This document shows, piece after piece, positions 52,072-62,309 of a stretch of DNA of 64,000 bases; within the stretch, counting starts at the first letter, position 1; each line of letters begins with the position of its first letter. A program made the translations under genes and the position numbers. The DNA comes from Salinisphaera sp052044135. GTDB taxonomy: Bacteria > Pseudomonadota > Gammaproteobacteria > Nevskiales > Salinisphaeraceae. The DNA lies in the NCBI RefSeq assembly GCF_052044135.1, contig NZ_JBQDYF010000007.1, forward strand, positions 1-64,000, read 5' to 3'. Below the pieces are notes generated by a model. The model searched no databases, was not told where the DNA came from, and saw only the letters and a list, made by a program, of their open reading frames with translations.

Positions 52072-52533
52072 TCACTCGTCGTTGTCGAATACCGGCTCCA
52101 GTCGCGCTTTGGCCATATCGCCCAAAGGCAGGTCGTATGTGGCGTCATCACACGCCAACTCAACCACCTCACCCTTCACGGCGTGAATTCGACCCTTGAA
52201 CTTCCGCTGACCCGACACCGGCGCAAACATCTGCACACGCGCGCGCTCGCCGACAAAGCGTTGAAAATGCGCCGCGCTGGCGAGCGGCCGGTCCAGACCC
52301 GGCGACGACACTTCGAGCTGGTAACTCGCGCCACCCTCGCCGTCGGCCACGTCCAGCGCCGCGCTCACCTCATGGCTGACCGCTTCGCAATCTTCAATGC
52401 CGATTCCGTCGGGCGAATCGATATACAGCCGCACCACCGCGTTCGCGCCAGCGCCCACCGACTCCAGGTGCCACAACTCGTAGCCCATATCGGTCACGAC
52501 AGGTTCGAGCAGCTTGTGCAGGCGGTGCGGCAT
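52072..52533 (-). CDS. rimP: ribosome maturation factor RimP
   Basis: RimP assists 30S assembly. The 153-residue protein has the N-terminal alpha/beta domain (LHKLLEPVVTDMGYELWHLESV, then GIGIEDCEAVSHEVSAALDV with LEVSSPGLDRPL) and a C-terminal SH3-like domain. It heads the rimP-nusA-infB-rbfA-truB operon and is preceded by initiator tRNA-fMet, the metY-rimP layout of E. coli. Confidence 0.96.
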   Translation of the reverse strand: MPHRLHKLLEPVVTDMGYELWHLESVGAGANAVVRLYIDSPDGIGIEDCEAVSHEVSAALDVADGEGGASYQLEVSSPGLDRPLASAAHFQRFVGERARVQMFAPVSGQRKFKGRIHAVKGEVVELACDDATYDLPLGDMAKARLEPVFDNDE

Positions 52534-52566
52534 AATCTTGAGACTCGGCGATTATGAGTCGCCAAC

Positions 52567-52592
52567 AAAAAAGCCCCGCATCGGGGGCTTTT
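52567..52592 (-). terminator. terminator after tRNA-fMet
   Basis: On the minus strand AAAAGCCCC and CGGGGCTTTT pair around a short loop and are followed by TTTTTT-like sequence. It lies 14 bp past the tRNA 3' end and before rimP, so rimP is expressed by readthrough or another promoter. Confidence 0.85.
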
Positions 52593-52605
52593 CGATAACC
52601 AGTTG

Positions 52606-52682
52606 TGGTAGCGGGGGCAGGATTCGAACCTGCGACCTTCGGGTTATGAGCCCGACGAGCTGCCAGACTGCTCCACCCCGCA
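52606..52682 (-). tRNA. metY: initiator tRNA-fMet(CAT)
   Basis: The 77-nt minus-strand sequence has anticodon CAT in the loop CTCATAA, the three G:C pairs of the initiator anticodon stem (GTCGGG...CCCGA), variable loop AGGTCG and encoded CCA. Acceptor strands TGCGGGG and CCCCGCT leave positions 1 and 72 unpaired (T/T), keeping the 1-72 mismatch needed for formylation; in E. coli it is C/A. It stands upstream of rimP as metY does. Confidence 0.95.
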
Positions 52683-53033
52683 CCCGATGAGCGCGAAACT
52701 ATAACAAGTTGCGGACTGCAAAGCAAGCCGGAAAGTTTCTCCGAAAGGCTTTGAAAGCCGCCCGACTGGCCGTCCAATCGGTCAACGCGAGGCGCAGATT
52801 AGCATAGACGCCGACAGACGCAAGCCTTTTGTTGCGAGTTTATTGCAAAGGCATCGCGAAGCCCGGCATGACGGGCGATCGGAACGCCCAGATACCCCGG
52901 AACTGCAACGCCCGTCGTGTTTTATGCGCCGCTCTCCACCACGATTTCCGGGGAGCATCGCTCGGGCCTGTCGCGATTGCGCACGACTTCGCGCCGGGCA
53001 CCTTCATGCTTTCGGGCTTCGTTCGCCGAAGAA

Positions 53034-53252
53034 CATGTCCGCAGATCAACACCGATTCACGCCGATGCGGTTGTACTTTCGCGACCTAGCGGATTCGACG
53101 CGCTAACCGGCGACGGCGTCGAACGAAGCGCGTAACCCGAATGATTCGCTTGTGAACAAAGCGCATACAGTTGTTCGCGCCACGTTCGCACCAGCGCCGC
53201 AAACGACCCACCGCCATCTGCGTGAATCGGTGTTGATCTGCGGACAAATGCC
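53034..53252. repeat. interval bounded by inverted repeats, copy 2
   Basis: The arms 53034-53070 and 53211-53252 are inverted copies with a perfect 26-base core (53037-53062 against 53220-53245). The sequence is of the same family as 26226-26606 (shared CCGCAGATCAAC and ATTCACGC parts and outward-facing AAATG end). The interior is about 140 bp and unrelated to copy 1. Confidence 0.75.
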
Positions 53253-53359
53253 TTAAGGAACGAAGAGAGTAGCCCTGCACACCCCGAGACCACGACGGCC
53301 ACGAACTCAGTCCGTCATTTGCGCCCTTTGCGGACTCAAGAACGTCAAGTGCCAACGAA

Positions 53360-53405
53360 CCGGCGCGCCAAACGAACCGCCATCTGTATGAATCCGCCGC
53401 GATGA
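53360..53405. repeat. degenerate third copy of the repeat arm
   Basis: CGCCAAACGAACCGCCATCTG and the following TATGAATCCG resemble the right arm region at 53198-53230 with a few differences. The distal GATCTGCGGA end is lost. It directly adjoins the tRNA-Leu 3' flank. Confidence 0.45.
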
Positions 53406-53445
53406 ACCAAAAAAGCCGCGCCCTGAAACAGGACACGGCTTGGTG

Positions 53446-53530
53446 TGGTGCCGACGGCCGGACTCGAACCGGCACAGCTCTCGCTACTGCCCCCTCAAGA
53501 CAGCGTGTCTACCAATTCCACCACGTCGGC
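53446..53530 (-). tRNA. leuU: tRNA-Leu(GAG)
   Basis: The 85-nt minus-strand class II tRNA has acceptor GCCGACG/CGTCGGC, anticodon GAG in loop TCTTGAGGG, a long variable arm (TAGCGAGAGCT), T-arm CCGGTTCGAGTCCGG and encoded CCA. It lies next to secG as leuU does in E. coli. Confidence 0.96.
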
Positions 53531-53546
53531 AAAATCGTCCCGCGGG

Positions 53547-53987
53547 CTAATCGGGAATCTTGGGCCCTTTACTCTTGCTCTTGCTCGCACCTGCGGCCTC
53601 ACTACCCGAACCGGATCCGGACGAACCGCCCTGGACCTTGTTCGCCTGACCGCCGCCGGCCTTGTTGCCTGTCTGCTGCTGGGCCACGGCTGGCTTGCTG
53701 CCCGAGCCCTGCGTCAGCTGATCGGTCACGCTGCCACCGCCGCCCGCGGTACTGGCCCCGTTCACGAGATAGGCCAGGGTCAGGCTGGCCAGCATGAACA
53801 GCGTGGCCAGACCCGCGGTGGCACGACTCATGAAGTTGGCCGAACCCTTGGCACCGAACACGGTGCCCGAGGCGCCGCTGCCGAACGCGGCGCCAGCATC
53901 AGCGCCCTTGCCGTGCTGCAACAGAATCAGCGCAATCAGCGCAAGCGCGATCACAACCTGCGCGATCACCAGAATCGTATAAACCAT
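53547..53987 (-). CDS. secG: preprotein translocase subunit SecG
   Basis: SecG is the third subunit of the SecYEG channel. The 146-residue protein has two membrane helices (TILVIAQVVIALALIALILLQ and TAGLATLFMLASLTLAYLV) joined by the conserved loop QHGKGADAGAAFGSGASGTVFGAKGSANF. It ends with a Ser/Gly/Lys-rich tail longer than in E. coli (110 residues). It is between tpiA and tRNA-Leu. Confidence 0.95.
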   Translation of the reverse strand: MVYTILVIAQVVIALALIALILLQHGKGADAGAAFGSGASGTVFGAKGSANFMSRATAGLATLFMLASLTLAYLVNGASTAGGGGSVTDQLTQGSGSKPAVAQQQTGNKAGGGQANKVQGGSSGSGSGSEAAGASKSKSKGPKIPD

Positions 53988-54008
53988 GCAATCAGTCCGC
54001 TCGGCGCA

Positions 54009-54764
54009 CTAGACCATAGCGCGCGCGATGTCGACGAATGAGTCCGCTTTGAGCGACGCCCCGCCGACGAGTGCCCCGTCGACGTCTGCGCCCGCGAAAA
54101 GCGCCGCCGCATTATCCGGTTTTACGCTGCCGCCGTAAAGGATCGGCAGCGAGTCGGCTATTGTAGCATCCCAGTTCGCGATTTGGGACCGTAAAAACGC
54201 ATGAACGGACTGCGCCTGTTCCGGCGAGGCCGAACGCCCGGTGCCGATGGCCCAGATCGGTTCGTAGGCCAGCACCATGGCTTCCAGGGTGCGGCGCTGG
54301 CAGCGCCCGGTCAGCGCGTCGATCTGGCGCGCGAGCACGCTTTCCGTGGCATCGGCCTCGCGCTGCTCGAGCGATTCGCCCACACACACGATCGGGGTCA
54401 GGCCCGCGGCGACCGCGGCTTCGGCCTTGGCCACCACGACGTCGTCGCTCTCGCCAAACAGTTCGCGTCGCTCGGAGTGGCCGACCACGACATAACGCGC
54501 GCCGCAGTCGGCCAGCATCGCGCCGTGGATTTCGCCGGTGAAGGCGCCGGGCTCGAGCTCGCTGGACAGGTCCTGCGCACCGGCCGCCACATGGCTCGGC
54601 TCGAGTGTCCGCGCGAGGCGTTCCACGTAGACGAAGGGCACGCACACGGCGAGATGGCAATCGAGCGACGGCGCAGCCTCGACCAGGGCACGGCCAAAGG
54701 CGTCAACCTGCGCCGCGCTGCCGTTCATCTTCCAATTACCGGCGACGAATTTGCGACGTGTCAT
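54009..54764 (-). CDS. tpiA: triosephosphate isomerase
   Basis: TpiA interconverts dihydroxyacetone phosphate and glyceraldehyde-3-phosphate. The 251-residue TIM barrel has NWKMNG near the start, catalytic His in VVVGHSERR, catalytic Glu in LAYEPIWAIGTG, and phosphate-binding GGSV and GALVGGASL. AGAGGGAA precedes ATG at 54764; the ORF extends upstream in frame but into glmM. glmM-tpiA-secG is a frequent order in Pseudomonas. Confidence 0.97.
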   Translation of the reverse strand: MTRRKFVAGNWKMNGSAAQVDAFGRALVEAAPSLDCHLAVCVPFVYVERLARTLEPSHVAAGAQDLSSELEPGAFTGEIHGAMLADCGARYVVVGHSERRELFGESDDVVVAKAEAAVAAGLTPIVCVGESLEQREADATESVLARQIDALTGRCQRRTLEAMVLAYEPIWAIGTGRSASPEQAQSVHAFLRSQIANWDATIADSLPILYGGSVKPDNAAALFAGADVDGALVGGASLKADSFVDIARAMV

Positions 54765-54799
54765 GGATTCCCTCTTGCGTGATGAATGGTGTGTCCGCC

Positions 54800-56182
54800 T
54801 CAGACCGCGGCCCGCTGATCGACCACATCGGCCAGGCTCCTGGCATGGCGCGCGACCGCTTCGCCGTCCCGCCCCTCGACCATCACCCGCAGCAGCGGCT
54901 CGGTGCCCGAGGGCCGTAATAATACGCGCCCGTCGCCGCCAAGTGCAGCCTCGACGTCGCTCACCGCCCGCATCACGCACGCGTCGGCCATCAGCGCGTC
55001 GGCCGTACCGCGCCCGACACGCACATTAATCAGCGTCTGCGGACACTTCTCCAGTGGGGCGACCAGCTGCGACAGGGGCTGGTTTCGATCACACATGGCG
55101 GCCAGCACCTGCAGCGCCGACACGGTGCCGTCCCCGGTGGTCGATCGATCCAGGCAGATCAAATGGCCGGAGGACTCCCCGCCCACCGTGCCGCCGCGCG
55201 CCAGCAGCCGCTCGAAGACATAGCGATCGCCGACGCGGGCGCGCTCGAACTCGATACCGCGCGCCTCGAGGGCCAGCGCCAGACCGAGGTTGCTCATGAG
55301 CGTGCCCACGACCGGACCGCGCAACTCTCCGGCCCGCTGGCGATCTTCGGCAATCACGTAGAGCAACTGATCTCCGTCGACGACGGCGCCCTTCTCGTCG
55401 ACCATGATGCAGCGGTCGCCATCGCCGTCGAGGGCGACACCGGCATCGGCGCCGAGCCGCTGCACGGCCTCCACGATATGATCGGGATGGGTGGATCCGC
55501 AGTCCTGATTGATGTTCAGACCATCCGGGTTATTGCCGATCGCATGCACGGTGGCGCCCAGCTCGCGAAACACCTCCGGCGCCGTCTGGTAGGCCGCCCC
55601 ATTGGCGCAGTCGACCACGAGCGCCAGGCCGCGCAGGCCGCCATTGGCCAGGCGCGCGGTGGATTTGCAGAACTCGATATAGCGGCCCGAGGCGCTTTCC
55701 ACCCGTCGCGCGCGGCCCAGATGGCCCGAGGCGACGCAGGCCAGCGGCTGCTCGAGCTCGGCTTCGATTTCGAGCTCGAGCGCGTCGTCCAGCTTCTGGC
55801 CATGGTGCGAGAAAAACTTCACGCCGTTGTCGGCGAAGGGGTTGTGTGACGCGCTGATCACCACGCCAGCCAGCGCGCGAAACGTCCGCGCCAGATAGGC
55901 GATGCCGGGCGTCGCCAGCGGGCCGACCAGCAACACGTCGACGCCGGCGGAGGCGAAACCGGCCTCGAGCGCCGATTCGAACATATAACCGGACAGCCGC
56001 GTGTCCTTACCGATGACCACGCACGGGCGCGCGCCGCGCACGGCATCGCTGCCGCGCTCGTTCAGGCGCCGCAGCAGCACGCGCCCGGCAGCCCAGCCCA
56101 GTCGCAACGCGAAATCCGGCGTCATCGGCGCTTGCCCGACCTCGCCCCGGATTCCATCGGTTCCAAAGTATTTCCGACCCAC
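54800..56182 (-). CDS. glmM: phosphoglucosamine mutase
   Basis: GlmM converts glucosamine-6-phosphate to glucosamine-1-phosphate for UDP-GlcNAc and the cell wall. The 460-residue protein begins MGRKYFGTDGIRGEVG. It has the phosphoserine loop VVISASHNPFADNGVKFFS, the metal loop DGDGDRCIM, the sugar loop GGESSGH and the phosphate loop RPSGTEPLLRVMVE. It follows folP. Confidence 0.97.
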   Translation of the reverse strand: MGRKYFGTDGIRGEVGQAPMTPDFALRLGWAAGRVLLRRLNERGSDAVRGARPCVVIGKDTRLSGYMFESALEAGFASAGVDVLLVGPLATPGIAYLARTFRALAGVVISASHNPFADNGVKFFSHHGQKLDDALELEIEAELEQPLACVASGHLGRARRVESASGRYIEFCKSTARLANGGLRGLALVVDCANGAAYQTAPEVFRELGATVHAIGNNPDGLNINQDCGSTHPDHIVEAVQRLGADAGVALDGDGDRCIMVDEKGAVVDGDQLLYVIAEDRQRAGELRGPVVGTLMSNLGLALALEARGIEFERARVGDRYVFERLLARGGTVGGESSGHLICLDRSTTGDGTVSALQVLAAMCDRNQPLSQLVAPLEKCPQTLINVRVGRGTADALMADACVMRAVSDVEAALGGDGRVLLRPSGTEPLLRVMVEGRDGEAVARHARSLADVVDQRAAV

Positions 56183-56225
56183 CTCGGTTCTCCCCGGTTG
56201 CTTGCTGCGGCCGCCCGACGCCGCG

Positions 56226-57086
56226 CTAGGCCGGCTTCAAGTGGCGAGCGAGACACACCATCTGCGCCGTCTGGCGGACATCGTGACAGCGTATGATACC
56301 CACGCCTTGAAGCGTGGCCCAGAACGCCGCGCCGAGGCTGGCATTGATGCGCGCCGGCATGTCGTCACACTCGAGCAGCTGCGCGAACATCGATTTGCGC
56401 GACACGCCCATCAACACCGGCCGACCGGCGACATGAAGCTCGCCGATGGCGCGCAGGAGCGCCAGGTTGTGCGCCAGCGTCTTGCCGAAGCCGAAGCCCG
56501 GGTCGACCACGATGCGCGCGGGGGCGAGGCCGGCCGTACGACAGGCGGCGACGCGCTCCTGCAGGAAACCGCGCACTTCAGCCACGACGTCGGTATAAGC
56601 CGGCGCGGACTGCATGCTCTCCGGCTCGCCCTGCATGTGCATGACACAGACCGCCGCATCGGCCGCGGCCGCGGCCTCAAGCGCGCCGGGGCGCGTCAGG
56701 CCACGGATGTCGTTGATCATGTCGGCCCCCGCCGCGCACGCGGCCCGAATCACCTCGGGACTGCTCGTGTCCATGGAGATAAAGACGTCGCTTTCCGCGC
56801 GGAGCGCCTCGACCACCGGCAGCACGCGATCGCATTCGGCCGCCGGCGATACCGGCGCGGCGCCGGGGCGGGTCGATTCGCCGCCGATATCGATGATGGC
56901 CGCGCCCTCCCCGATCATCGCGAGCGCGTGCCGGACCGCGGATTCCACGGTGACATAACGCCCGCCATCGGAAAACGAATCGGGCGTGACGTTGAGCACG
57001 CCCATCACGGCGGGCTCGGCCAGTGACACGTTGCGATTCGCGCCAGCGAGTACAGCGGCCGGCGTCTGGTTGCCGTTTGTATTCAT
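56226..57086 (-). CDS. folP: dihydropteroate synthase
   Basis: FolP joins p-aminobenzoate to the pterin diphosphate in folate synthesis and is the sulfonamide target. The 286-residue TIM barrel has GVLNVTPDSFSDGGRY, IDIGGESTRPGA, INDIRGL, HMQGEPESMQ, DPGFGFGKT, and the GVSRKSMF loop with the active-site lysine. Here the last motif ends the barrel near LRCHDV-like IIRCHDVRQTAQM. It is placed between ftsH and glmM, the conserved ftsH-folP-glmM order. Confidence 0.97.
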   Translation of the reverse strand: MNTNGNQTPAAVLAGANRNVSLAEPAVMGVLNVTPDSFSDGGRYVTVESAVRHALAMIGEGAAIIDIGGESTRPGAAPVSPAAECDRVLPVVEALRAESDVFISMDTSSPEVIRAACAAGADMINDIRGLTRPGALEAAAAADAAVCVMHMQGEPESMQSAPAYTDVVAEVRGFLQERVAACRTAGLAPARIVVDPGFGFGKTLAHNLALLRAIGELHVAGRPVLMGVSRKSMFAQLLECDDMPARINASLGAAFWATLQGVGIIRCHDVRQTAQMVCLARHLKPA

Positions 57087-57096
57087 ACGCGACCCA

Positions 57097-57133
57097 TAAA
57101 AAAACCGGCGGCCCCGGACCCGGAACCGCCGGC
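57097..57133 (-). terminator. terminator after ftsH
   Basis: On the minus strand AGCCGGCGGTTCCGG pairs with CGGGGCCGCCGGTT, one mismatch, followed by TTTTT. It lies just past the ftsH stop and just before folP. Confidence 0.85.
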
Positions 57134-57145
57134 TCGATCGATCGG

Positions 57146-59110
<1,965 letters not shown>

Positions 59111-59232
59111 GATCGTCGTCCTCGATCACCGACGCCGGCGATCGTATTTGGTTATTCGGTCGGCTATCTGCCGACAGTGTAAACCATCATGTACTCAAAC
59201 CACCCACCAGGCGATGCAAGCGAAAAGCGGCG

Positions 59233-59853
59233 TCAGCCGTCTCGCCAGCCGGTGCCCAGCAGGTACATTTCGCGGCTCGCATCGCGCGAGGCCTTGGGCT
59301 TGCGCGTCATGACCCGGGCAAAGCGCTTTCGCGTGTCGGCCAGAAGCTCATCGAAGCCCTCGCCCTGAAAAACCTTGATCAGCAGTGCCCCGCCAGGCCG
59401 CAGCACGTCGTCGCACAGCGCCAGGGACAACTCGGCCAGCTGCATCACGCCGGCCTGATCTGCTGCCTTCACACCTGTCAGATTGGGGGCCATATCGGAA
59501 AGTACAAGATCCACGCCCGCGCCATCGAGCTCGGCCATGAGCGCATCGAGCCCCGCCTGCTCGGCGAAATCCACCTGCAGGAAACGCACCCCGTCGATGC
59601 CGTCCATGGGCAGGCGATCGAGCGCGATGACCCGGGCCTCCGGTTTCCGGCGGCGCACGTACTGACTCCAACCGCCCGGTGCGGCGCCAAGATCGACCAC
59701 GCAACGCGCGCGCACGAGCAATCGGTCCTTGTCGTCGATCTCGGCCAGCTTGTAGGCCGCCCGCGACCGGTAATGGTCGGACTGCGCGGCCTTGACGTAG
59801 GGGTCGGCGCGATGCGCCGCCAACCAGCGCTTGGTGTCACTCCGCTTGCTCAT
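59233..59853 (-). CDS. rlmE: 23S rRNA (uridine2552-2'-O)-methyltransferase
   Basis: RlmE methylates U2552 in the 50S A-loop. The 206-residue protein has the SAM motif VVDLGAAPGGWSQYVRRR, catalytic K-D-K-E residues in SRAAYKLAEID, SDMAPNLTG, LIKVFQGEGFDELL and SREMYLLG. It is divergent from yhbY and upstream of ftsH as usual. Confidence 0.97.
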   Translation of the reverse strand: MSKRSDTKRWLAAHRADPYVKAAQSDHYRSRAAYKLAEIDDKDRLLVRARCVVDLGAAPGGWSQYVRRRKPEARVIALDRLPMDGIDGVRFLQVDFAEQAGLDALMAELDGAGVDLVLSDMAPNLTGVKAADQAGVMQLAELSLALCDDVLRPGGALLIKVFQGEGFDELLADTRKRFARVMTRKPKASRDASREMYLLGTGWRDG

Positions 59854-59892
59854 GGCCGTATACTATTGGTTTGCTGATGAACACTGGACACC

Positions 59893-60183
59893 ATGCCCGT
59901 CGCCCTGGATAAATCGACCCGCCTGGCGCTGAAGAAACAGGCCCACCACCTCAAACCGATCGTGCAATCGGGGGCAGCCGGCCTGAGCGAGGGCGTGCTT
60001 GCGGAAATGGATCGGGCCCTGACCGATCACGAGCTGGTCAAGGTCAAGCTCGTGGCCGACGACAAGGCCTCGTTCAACACCGAAGTCGAACAAGCCTGCG
60101 CCGCACTCGATGCCGCCTGCGTGCAGCAGATCGGCCGGACCGCGACGCTGTATCGGCCCAATCCGGAAAAAAGCGACGGCTGA
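59893..60183 (+). CDS. yhbY: ribosome assembly RNA-binding protein YhbY (CRM domain)
   Basis: YhbY binds pre-50S particles through a CRM (KH-like) domain. The 96-residue protein has the family sequence RLALKKQAHHLKPIVQSGAAGLSEGVLAEMDRALTDHELVKVKL and QIGRTATLYRPNP. It is divergent from rlmE and convergent with greA, the E. coli arrangement. Confidence 0.95.
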   Translation: MPVALDKSTRLALKKQAHHLKPIVQSGAAGLSEGVLAEMDRALTDHELVKVKLVADDKASFNTEVEQACAALDAACVQQIGRTATLYRPNPEKSDG

Positions 60184-60204
60184 GGCCGCCGCACTCGGGC
60201 TTAC

Positions 60205-60687
60205 TCAGCGATAGCGCACCTCGACCACCTCGAGCGTTCGCTTGCCACCGGGCACGTCGACATCCACGACGTCGCCCTCGCTCTTGCCGATCAGCGCGCG
60301 TGCGATCGGCGACGCAAACGACAGCAGGCCCTTCTTGATATCGGCCTCGTCCTCGCCCACGATCTGGTACGTCAACTCGTCGCCGGAATCCTCATCCGCC
60401 AGATCCACGGTGGCGCCGAAGATGATGCGCCCGTTGGCCTGGGCGCCGGCCTTGGCCACGTCGACGATCTGGGCCGAGGCCAGCTTGGCCTCGACCTCGG
60501 CGATCCGGCCCTCGTTGAAGCTCTGCTCTTCCTTCGCGGCGTGGTATTCCGCGTTCTCCTTGAGATCGCCGTGCGCGCGCGCTTCCTCGATCGCGGCGAC
60601 GATGCGCGGACGCTCTTTCTTCTTCAGGCGTTCAAGTTCCTGGCGCAGCGCCTGCGCGCCGCTTTCGGTCAGTGGCGTACGGTCCAT
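60205..60687 (-). CDS. greA: transcription elongation factor GreA
   Basis: GreA rescues backtracked RNA polymerase by stimulating transcript cleavage. The 160-residue protein has an N-terminal coiled coil with acidic tip (ARAHGDLKENAEYHAAKEEQSFNEGRI) and a C-terminal FKBP-like domain (SPIARALIGKSEGDVVDVDVPGGKRTLEVVEVRYR). In E. coli carB precedes it; that is not so here, where bioA is upstream. Confidence 0.97.
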   Translation of the reverse strand: MDRTPLTESGAQALRQELERLKKKERPRIVAAIEEARAHGDLKENAEYHAAKEEQSFNEGRIAEVEAKLASAQIVDVAKAGAQANGRIIFGATVDLADEDSGDELTYQIVGEDEADIKKGLLSFASPIARALIGKSEGDVVDVDVPGGKRTLEVVEVRYR

Positions 60688-60720
60688 GAAACCACCTCGG
60701 CATGATTCATAGCATGGAAA

Positions 60721-60748
60721 ACAAAACGGTCGCCCGAGACGGCGACCG
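60721..60748 (-). terminator. terminator after bioA
   Basis: On the minus strand CGGTCGCC pairs with GGCGACCG around a six-base loop and is followed by TTTTG and more T. It lies about 70 bp past the bioA stop and before greA. Confidence 0.75.
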
Positions 60749-60818
60749 CTTCGCGACTCAACTGGGGACGTAAGGCTGTGCCATTACGCCAATCGCACAG
60801 GCTAGCAGCGTGCGTGAT

Positions 60819-62177
60819 TCAAGTCGAGACAGCTTGATCGATACCCTCGGCGGCCACTTCCGCCAGGTGATCGATCTGCTCCGGCGTGATGACGTAAGGC
60901 GGCATGAAATAGATCGTGTCACCCAGCGGCCGCAGCAACGACTGACGGGTCAGTCCGTGCCGGTAGACCGACAGGCCGCGTCGTTCGCGCCAGTCGAACG
61001 GCGTGCGACTGGCCTTGTCCTTGACCATCTCGATGGCCAGCACCATGCCGGTCTGGCGCACTTCGGCCACATGCGGATGATCGGCCAGCGGCGCAGTCGC
61101 ACGGGCCATGCGCTCGGCGAGCACACGATTGGCGTTGATCTGGTCCCGCGCCGCAAATTCGTCGAGCGTGGCGAGCGCCGCGGCACAGGCCAGCGGATTG
61201 CCGGTGTAGGAATGCGAATGCAGGAAGGCGGTGAGGTTTTCGTATTCGTCGTAGAACGCGGCGTAGACGTCATCGGTGGTCAATGCCACGGACATCGGCA
61301 GGTAGCCCGCCGTGATCCCCTTGGACAGACACATGAAATCGGGCGTGATGCCGTGCGCCCCCGCCTGTTCGCAGGCGAACAGCGTGCCGGTGCGACCGAA
61401 ACCGGTGGCGATCTCGTCGGCGATCAGATGCACGTTGTAGCGGTCGCAGGCCTCGCGCAGCAGCTCCAGATAGACCGGATGATACATCCGCATGTGCCCG
61501 GCACATTGCAGCAGCGGCTCGACGATCACGGCACAGGTCTCGTGCGCGTGCTTGGCGAGCAAGGCCTCCATGTGGACGAACATCTGCCGGCTGTGCTCTT
61601 CCCAGGACACGCCCGCCTCACGATGGAAACAATCCGGCGACGGCGCGGTCAGCGGCTTGAGCAACAGCGGCTCGTAGGTCTTCTTGTACAAAGCGACATC
61701 GCCGACCGCCAGCGCGCCCAGCGTTTCGCCGTGGTAGCTGTTGCCGAGATTGATGAAGCGCGTCTTTTCGCCGTGGCCGGTATTGAGCCAGTAGTGAAAG
61801 CTCATCTTGAGCGCGACTTCCACTGCCGCCGAGCCATTGTCGGCATAGAACACCTTGTTCAATCCCTCCGGCGAGATGTCCACCAGGCGCTCGGCGAGTT
61901 CGACCGCCGGCTCGTGGGTGAACCCGGCCAGCATGACGTGCTCGAGGGTATCCAGCTGGGTCTTGATCCGGTCGTTGATCGCCGGATTGGCGTGACCGAA
62001 TATGTTCACCCACCAGGAACTGACCGCATCGATATAGCGATTGCCGTCGAAATCCTCCAGCCACACGCCCTCGCCGCGCCGCATCGGAATCGGCGGCAGT
62101 TTTTGCGTGTCCTTCATCTGTGTGCAGGGATGCCACAGTACGTTGAGATCGCGGGCGATCAGTTCCTGATTGGTCAT
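60819..62177 (-). CDS. bioA: adenosylmethionine-8-amino-7-oxononanoate aminotransferase
   Basis: BioA uses S-adenosylmethionine as amino donor to make 7,8-diaminononanoate for biotin. The 452-residue PLP enzyme has LNVLWHPCTQMKD near the N-terminus, AVSSWWVNIFGH, YADNGSAAVEVALKMS, the LIADEIATGFGRTG cofactor region, PLP lysine in LSKGITAGYLP and SHSYTGNPLACAAA. No other bio genes are adjacent, a common orphan placement in pseudomonads. Confidence 0.97.
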   Translation of the reverse strand: MTNQELIARDLNVLWHPCTQMKDTQKLPPIPMRRGEGVWLEDFDGNRYIDAVSSWWVNIFGHANPAINDRIKTQLDTLEHVMLAGFTHEPAVELAERLVDISPEGLNKVFYADNGSAAVEVALKMSFHYWLNTGHGEKTRFINLGNSYHGETLGALAVGDVALYKKTYEPLLLKPLTAPSPDCFHREAGVSWEEHSRQMFVHMEALLAKHAHETCAVIVEPLLQCAGHMRMYHPVYLELLREACDRYNVHLIADEIATGFGRTGTLFACEQAGAHGITPDFMCLSKGITAGYLPMSVALTTDDVYAAFYDEYENLTAFLHSHSYTGNPLACAAALATLDEFAARDQINANRVLAERMARATAPLADHPHVAEVRQTGMVLAIEMVKDKASRTPFDWRERRGLSVYRHGLTRQSLLRPLGDTIYFMPPYVITPEQIDHLAEVAAEGIDQAVST

Positions 62178-62309
62178 GAGTCAAGCTTTTTACTGAATGA
62201 ACGGCGCCGGGCCGGGGTCGCCGACCTGACGACCCGTGCCCCGGCGTTCGACGTGACCGGCCATCGCCGATCCCGGGCAGCGGCTATCGACCCGGAGCCC
62301 CGGCCTGTT

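Larger units (their letters stand above)
52683..53445. other. 763-bp interval between two tRNAs, rich in repeats, no gene
   Basis: In E. coli argG separates these two tRNAs; it is not present here. The interval has a repeat pair (53034-53252) and a degenerate further copy (53360-53405). ORFs here are arginine-rich shadows and translations of the repeats (including a 129-codon minus-strand frame that runs into the tRNA-Leu). Confidence 0.6.

Noticed and set aside
53086..53475. 129-codon minus-strand ORF near tRNA-Leu
   Set aside because: Its start lies in the tRNA and it includes translated repeat arms (SADQHRFT), so it is not a protein gene.
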